In this document: one piece after another, positions 62,801-64,000 of the stretch
Layout: every line of letters begins with the position of its first letter
Position numbering within the stretch: position 1 is the first letter of the stretch
From: Calliphora vicina
Taxonomy: Eukaryota; Arthropoda; Insecta; Diptera; Calliphoridae
NCBI RefSeq assembly: GCF_958450345.1
Contig: NC_088780.1
Span: forward strand, 124,572,226 to 124,636,225
Length of the DNA: 64,000 nt
Direction of reading: 5' to 3'
Notes under the pieces: model-generated
Databases searched by the model: none
Told to the model about the DNA's origin: nothing
The model's input: only the letters and a program-made list of their open reading frames with translations
Position numbers and translations under genes: made by a program

Positions 62801-63054
62801 AATATATGTATACAAAAACTAAAAAATGAATAGAAAATATACATTCAGTTTCTATAAACAGTTTGCGAATAGCAAAAAAACAATCAGAGTCAAATTCATT
62901 TCATACTACAAGCTAATTGGAAGCCAAGTTTTCGCCGCAATTTTAGCCTAGGACATACCTAAAACATTAAAATATTAAATATAATCAGTTTAAACTATTA
63001 TTTTTGTCTTTAAAATTTTGTAATACGATCTAAATTCTTTCACATAGTAACACT

Positions 63055-63150
63055 TTAATATTTTCTTCTATTCAAATCATCTTTTTGTTTTTTCAGTCGT
63101 GGTAGCGATTCTCGTGGAATTGCCAATATTTGAAATCGTTGGACAGTTTC
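63055..63150 (-). CDS. Candidate 3'-terminal exon (low confidence)
   Basis: On the minus strand an acceptor-like TATTTTACAG ends at 63151, followed by an open frame of 31 codons (ETVQRFQILAIPRESLPRL and a Lys/Asp-rich end) and a TAA at 63055-63057. Composition is less AT-rich than the flank and reads like protein. I do not recognise the family and see no upstream exon: the LINE lies directly 5'. It could equally be a TE fragment or chance. The plus strand also has a pyrimidine-rich CAG at about 63098, which weakens the case. Confidence 0.22.
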   Translation of the reverse strand, partial: ETVQRFQILAIPRESLPRLKKQKDDLNRRKY

Positions 63151-63171
63151 CTGTAAAATAGGTTTATTCAA

Positions 63172-64000
63172 TTTTTTTTTTGTATAACCAACACTCAGGG
63201 GATACCCCTATATATGCAGTGCATTGTGTTGATGTTAGGAAATAAAGTTGTGAGAAGGAGGAAAGAGACAGTAGTGTTTGTTGACGTTTGACTTGAATTG
63301 ATAAATATTATATTCCGCCGGAAATAAGTTGGCAGGTAGTAGATTCCACATACGTATGGTTCGACCAAAAAAAGAGTTTTCCCTATAATGTGTCATGCGG
63401 TCGGTACTCGAATTAATAGCAAATGGGTGCGATCTGTGTGATAGTCGTGTGTTCCGAATGAAAGTGCGCGTATTAGGTATAATATTACTTATGACTACTG
63501 AACAACACCCGTGATAATATCTGTAAAATAAGGATAAGCTGCCCACATTCCGACGATGTTCTAAAGTATCGATAAACCGGGTAACATTTTCATCACCTAT
63601 AAGATCAACCGCCCTTCTTTGAACACGATCCAGCAGCTCTACGCTTGACCTTGCAGCTCCGGCCCATATGTGGGAATTATATTCCATTTTAGGAAGAATG
63701 AAGCTTGTGTATATACGAAGAAGGTCGGAAGGGGACAAATACATATGTTCGACATCGTCTCAAGAAACCCAAGCACCTAAAAGTTTCCTTCGCAACATCG
63801 AATATATGACGATTCCAACGGACGTCACACTGAATTCTCGTACCTAGAATCAAAAGGTTATCTGAAACACCAACAGTTGTGTTACCCTTACGAAGAATTG
63901 ATTCTGATGAAATCTCAAGACGTTTGTGTGTCAATAGGCAGCACTGAGTTTTGAGTGCGTTGAAATTAACTCGGTTCAATTCACCCCATCTGGAGATTGT
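63172..64000 (-). mobile_element. 3' end of a non-LTR retrotransposon (LINE), runs off the window
   Basis: The minus-strand element ends with a short poly-A (T run at 63172-63181) after a 3' UTR of about 55 bp. The coding part covers the end of the reverse-transcriptase ORF and continues beyond 64000. The TATACAAAAA-type 3' end and single copy suggest target-primed insertion. A target duplication cannot be checked because the 5' end is outside. Confidence 0.8.
63235..64000 (-). pseudogene. LINE reverse transcriptase C-terminal region, frameshifted, partial
   Basis: Two overlapping minus-strand frames make one protein region. 63979-63745 reads the end of the RT fold with LILGTRIQCDVRWNRHI and TFRCLGFLRRCR. 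The next frame, from about 63744, gives LSPSDLLRIYTSFILPKMEY, SHIWAGAARSSVELLDRVQR and ENSFFGRTIRMWNLLPANLF, ending at the stop 63235-63237. This order (thumb, then the IWAG and MWN motifs) is typical of insect LINE ORF2 C-termini of the jockey/BS kind; I cannot fix the clade. A frameshift near 63745-63760 breaks it. Length before the edge is about 250 codons. Confidence 0.85.

Overview
This window is AT-rich, non-coding DNA from a dipteran insect. It looks like a calyptrate fly (blow fly or house fly type): a dense mix of young and old DNA transposons, with Helentron/mini-me elements bearing (GTCY)n and TA-rich tracts. That placement is an inference from the repeat families. I find no intact protein-coding host gene, no tRNA or rRNA, and no CRISPR. 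Every clearly recognisable reading frame is a broken transposase or reverse transcriptase. The best reading is an intron or intergenic TE graveyard. One weak candidate terminal exon (63055-63150, minus) and one unidentified ORF-like host stretch (about 37990-38310 plus 40383-40620) are the only non-TE coding hints.

Layout. 301-2912: a fold-back MITE, a short hAT relic and a complete DD37E mariner-type element whose transposase has one in-frame stop. 4193-7715: a compact Helentron, a Helentron end and a decayed irritans-type mariner. 9763-15612: a Tc1 fossil, old dispersed repeats and a 182-bp-arm near-perfect palindrome. 16990-23765: a rearranged DD37E relic interrupted by a Helentron with an 890-bp (GACA)n array, faced 2.1 kb away by an almost identical inverted copy with an 826-bp array, itself interrupted by a 789-bp MITE. 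25176-28097: a Transib-like element with a hAT nested inside it, then a Tc1 element. 29503-33490: a hAT fold-back, a Tigger/pogo fossil and a Tc1 fossil. 33908-46516: Helentrons, a 2-kb hAT fold-back and several hATs and MITEs, several with exact target-site duplications (TSDs). 48271-54594: a tandem duplication bounded by Helentrons, in which each unit later gained a different transposon. 54770-64000: inverted copies of older repeats, a Transib MITE with a 5-bp TSD, a second copy of the 789-bp MITE family, and the 3' end of a LINE running off the right edge.

The elements make no pathway together. Their value is as a readable insertion history: nested insertions, empty sites preserved in paralogous copies, and microsatellites that grew inside mobile elements. 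The most notable systems are the Helentron pair that appears to have transposed with a roughly 200-unit tetranucleotide array, and a TA-flanked fold-back element made almost wholly of 21-bp repeats, with its empty site preserved in the neighbouring duplicate.
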